Assembly: GCA_024636405.1 (NCBI GenBank)
Contig: JAGXHC010000069.1
Span: 1-6,856 of the forward strand
Direction: 5' to 3'
Length of the DNA: 6,856 nt
DNA from: Sulfitobacter sp.
GTDB taxonomy: Bacteria; Pseudomonadota; Alphaproteobacteria; Rhodobacterales; Rhodobacteraceae
Positions within the stretch are counted from its first letter, which is position 1, and each line of letters begins with the position of its first letter. Under the pieces are notes generated by a model. It saw only the letters and a list, made by a program, of their open reading frames with translations. It had not been told where the DNA came from and made no database searches. This document shows positions 5,802 to 6,856 of the stretch, piece by piece. The position numbers were made by a program, and so were the translations under genes.

Positions 5802-6856
5802 TTAGATGCCGGACTTGATCTTGGTCCAGAGCCGCGTCACCACCCGCTGAACCTTGGGATCATAAGGGCTGGTGGTGTAAAGCTTTTCCAACGTCTTTTC
5901 GCTCGGATAGATCGCCTGATCGCCGATAACGTCTTCCTCCAAGAACTCCTGGCTCGCCTTGTTTCCATTGGCATAATAGACGTAGTTCGACGCCGCAGCC
6001 ATGTTTTGCGCGTCCATGATAAAGTTGATGAACTTGTGGGCGCCATCGGGGTTTGGTGCGTCAGTTGGAATTGCAAGGTTGTCGAACCACATCAACGCGC
6101 CTTCGCTTGGGGCGTTGTATTCGATCTCAACGCCGTTGTCGGCCTCTGCGGCGCGGTCACGGGCCTGCAGGATGTCACCGGACCATCCGAATGCCACGCA
6201 AATATCGCCATTGGCCAGCGCGTTGATATATTCGGAACTGTGGAATTTCTGTACATAAGGCGCGACCGACGTCAAAACCGGCTCGACCTTCTCGATCACT
6301 TCCGGGTCTTGGCTGTCCGGATCTTCACCCAAAAATGCCAACGTCGCCGGAATTATCTCTGTCGGGGCATCAAGGAATTGCACCCCGCATTCTGAGAGCT
6401 TTTTCATGTTCTCTGGATCAAGAATAAGCGCAAGCGAATCAACAGGTGCATCGTCGCCCAACACTTCCTTGACCTTGTTTACATTCACACCAAGCCCCGT
6501 GGTGCCCCACATATAGTTGACCGCATATTCATTGCCGGGGTCATATTTGCTGACCCGGTTGCTGATCACATCCCACATATTGCCCATATTCGGCAGCTTG
6601 GACTGGTCCAGTTTCTGGAATGCGCCTGCGCTGATCTGGCGTTGCAGGAAGGTGCCCGATGGCACCACCACGTCATAGCCGGACCCACCGGCTAGCATCT
6701 TGGTTTCCAGCAATTCGTTGCTGTCGAAGACGTCATAGATCAGGTCGATGCCGGTTTCTTTTTCGAATTTTTCAAGCAGGCTTTCGTCGATATAGTCAGA
6801 CCAGTTGTAGACGCGCACCTCTTCCGCAAGGGCAGCGGTCGTCATCAGGGCCACAG
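5802..6856 (-). CDS. potF: Periplasmic polyamine-binding protein PotF-type (start outside window)
   Basis: This is the extracytoplasmic receptor that captures putrescine or a related polyamine and delivers it to PotHI. The N-terminal codons lie beyond the right edge. The visible part begins inside a signal peptide (VALMTTAALA, with likely cleavage after ALA and mature start EEVRVYNW), so the GTG at 6854 is probably internal. Residues counted from that GTG: NWSDYI (17-22), VVVPSGTF (62-69), CGVQFLDAPTE (156-166), FHSSEYINALANGDICVAFG (204-223), the pocket residues Trp224 and Asp227, WFDN (256-259), YYANGNKA (293-300), and a C-terminal RLWTKIKSGI. These follow E. coli PotF along the whole length. 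Cys156 and Cys219 align with the cysteine pair that I recall as a disulfide in E. coli PotF. It is the first visible gene of the operon; the promoter must lie outside. Exact ligand is uncertain (see findings). Confidence 0.92.
   Translation of the reverse strand, partial: VALMTTAALAEEVRVYNWSDYIDESLLEKFEKETGIDLIYDVFDSNELLETKMLAGGSGYDVVVPSGTFLQRQISAGAFQKLDQSKLPNMGNMWDVISNRVSKYDPGNEYAVNYMWGTTGLGVNVNKVKEVLGDDAPVDSLALILDPENMKKLSECGVQFLDAPTEIIPATLAFLGEDPDSQDPEVIEKVEPVLTSVAPYVQKFHSSEYINALANGDICVAFGWSGDILQARDRAAEADNGVEIEYNAPSEGALMWFDNLAIPTDAPNPDGAHKFINFIMDAQNMAAASNYVYYANGNKASQEFLEEDVIGDQAIYPSEKTLEKLYTTSPYDPKVQRVVTRLWTKIKSGI

Noticed and set aside
5724..6395. Plus-strand open frame (223 codons) antisense to potF and the potF-potG gap
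   Set aside because: It crosses the hairpin and runs antisense to a clear binding-protein gene. It has no family resemblance and an Arg/His/Val-rich shadow composition.

Overview
The window looks like a chromosomal segment of an alphaproteobacterium, most likely a Roseobacter-type member of the Rhodobacterales. That placement is an inference from protein character (PotF/G/H/I-like proteins and a compact fliK-flgD pair) and moderately high GC; no marker gene is present to prove it. The window is packed with genes. The largest non-coding gap is about 80 bases, and no RNA gene, mobile element, CRISPR array or long repeat is visible.

Left part, plus strand (2-1537): the 3' end of a flagellar hook-length control gene (fliK, cut by the window edge), then after 12 bases flgD, the hook-cap protein. 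The pair is the end of a flagellar operon. flgD ends tail-to-tail with the next gene, and the two stop codons overlap by 4 bases, so no separate terminator lies between the transcription units.

Right part, minus strand (read right to left, 6856 to 1534): a polyamine uptake operon, potF (periplasmic binding protein, start cut by the window edge), potG (ATPase), potH and potI (inner-membrane permeases), then a PuuB-like FAD-dependent oxidoreductase. An 80-base gap between potF and potG holds a perfect 9-bp hairpin that could act as a partial terminator or mRNA stabiliser. Downstream of it everything is tightly coupled: potH/potI and potI/oxidoreductase overlap by ATGA, and potG and potH are bridged by a 14-codon open frame that overlaps both neighbours.

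Together the minus-strand genes make a pathway module. PotF captures a polyamine in the periplasm, PotGHI imports it at the cost of ATP, and the oxidase probably acts on it or on its gamma-glutamyl derivative. Other Puu-type enzymes (ligase, aldehyde dehydrogenase, hydrolase) are not in the window. No clearly new biological system was found. The points worth a second look are the potG-potH bridging minicistron, the potF-potG hairpin, the mixed ligand-pocket residues in PotF, and the overlapping convergent stops.
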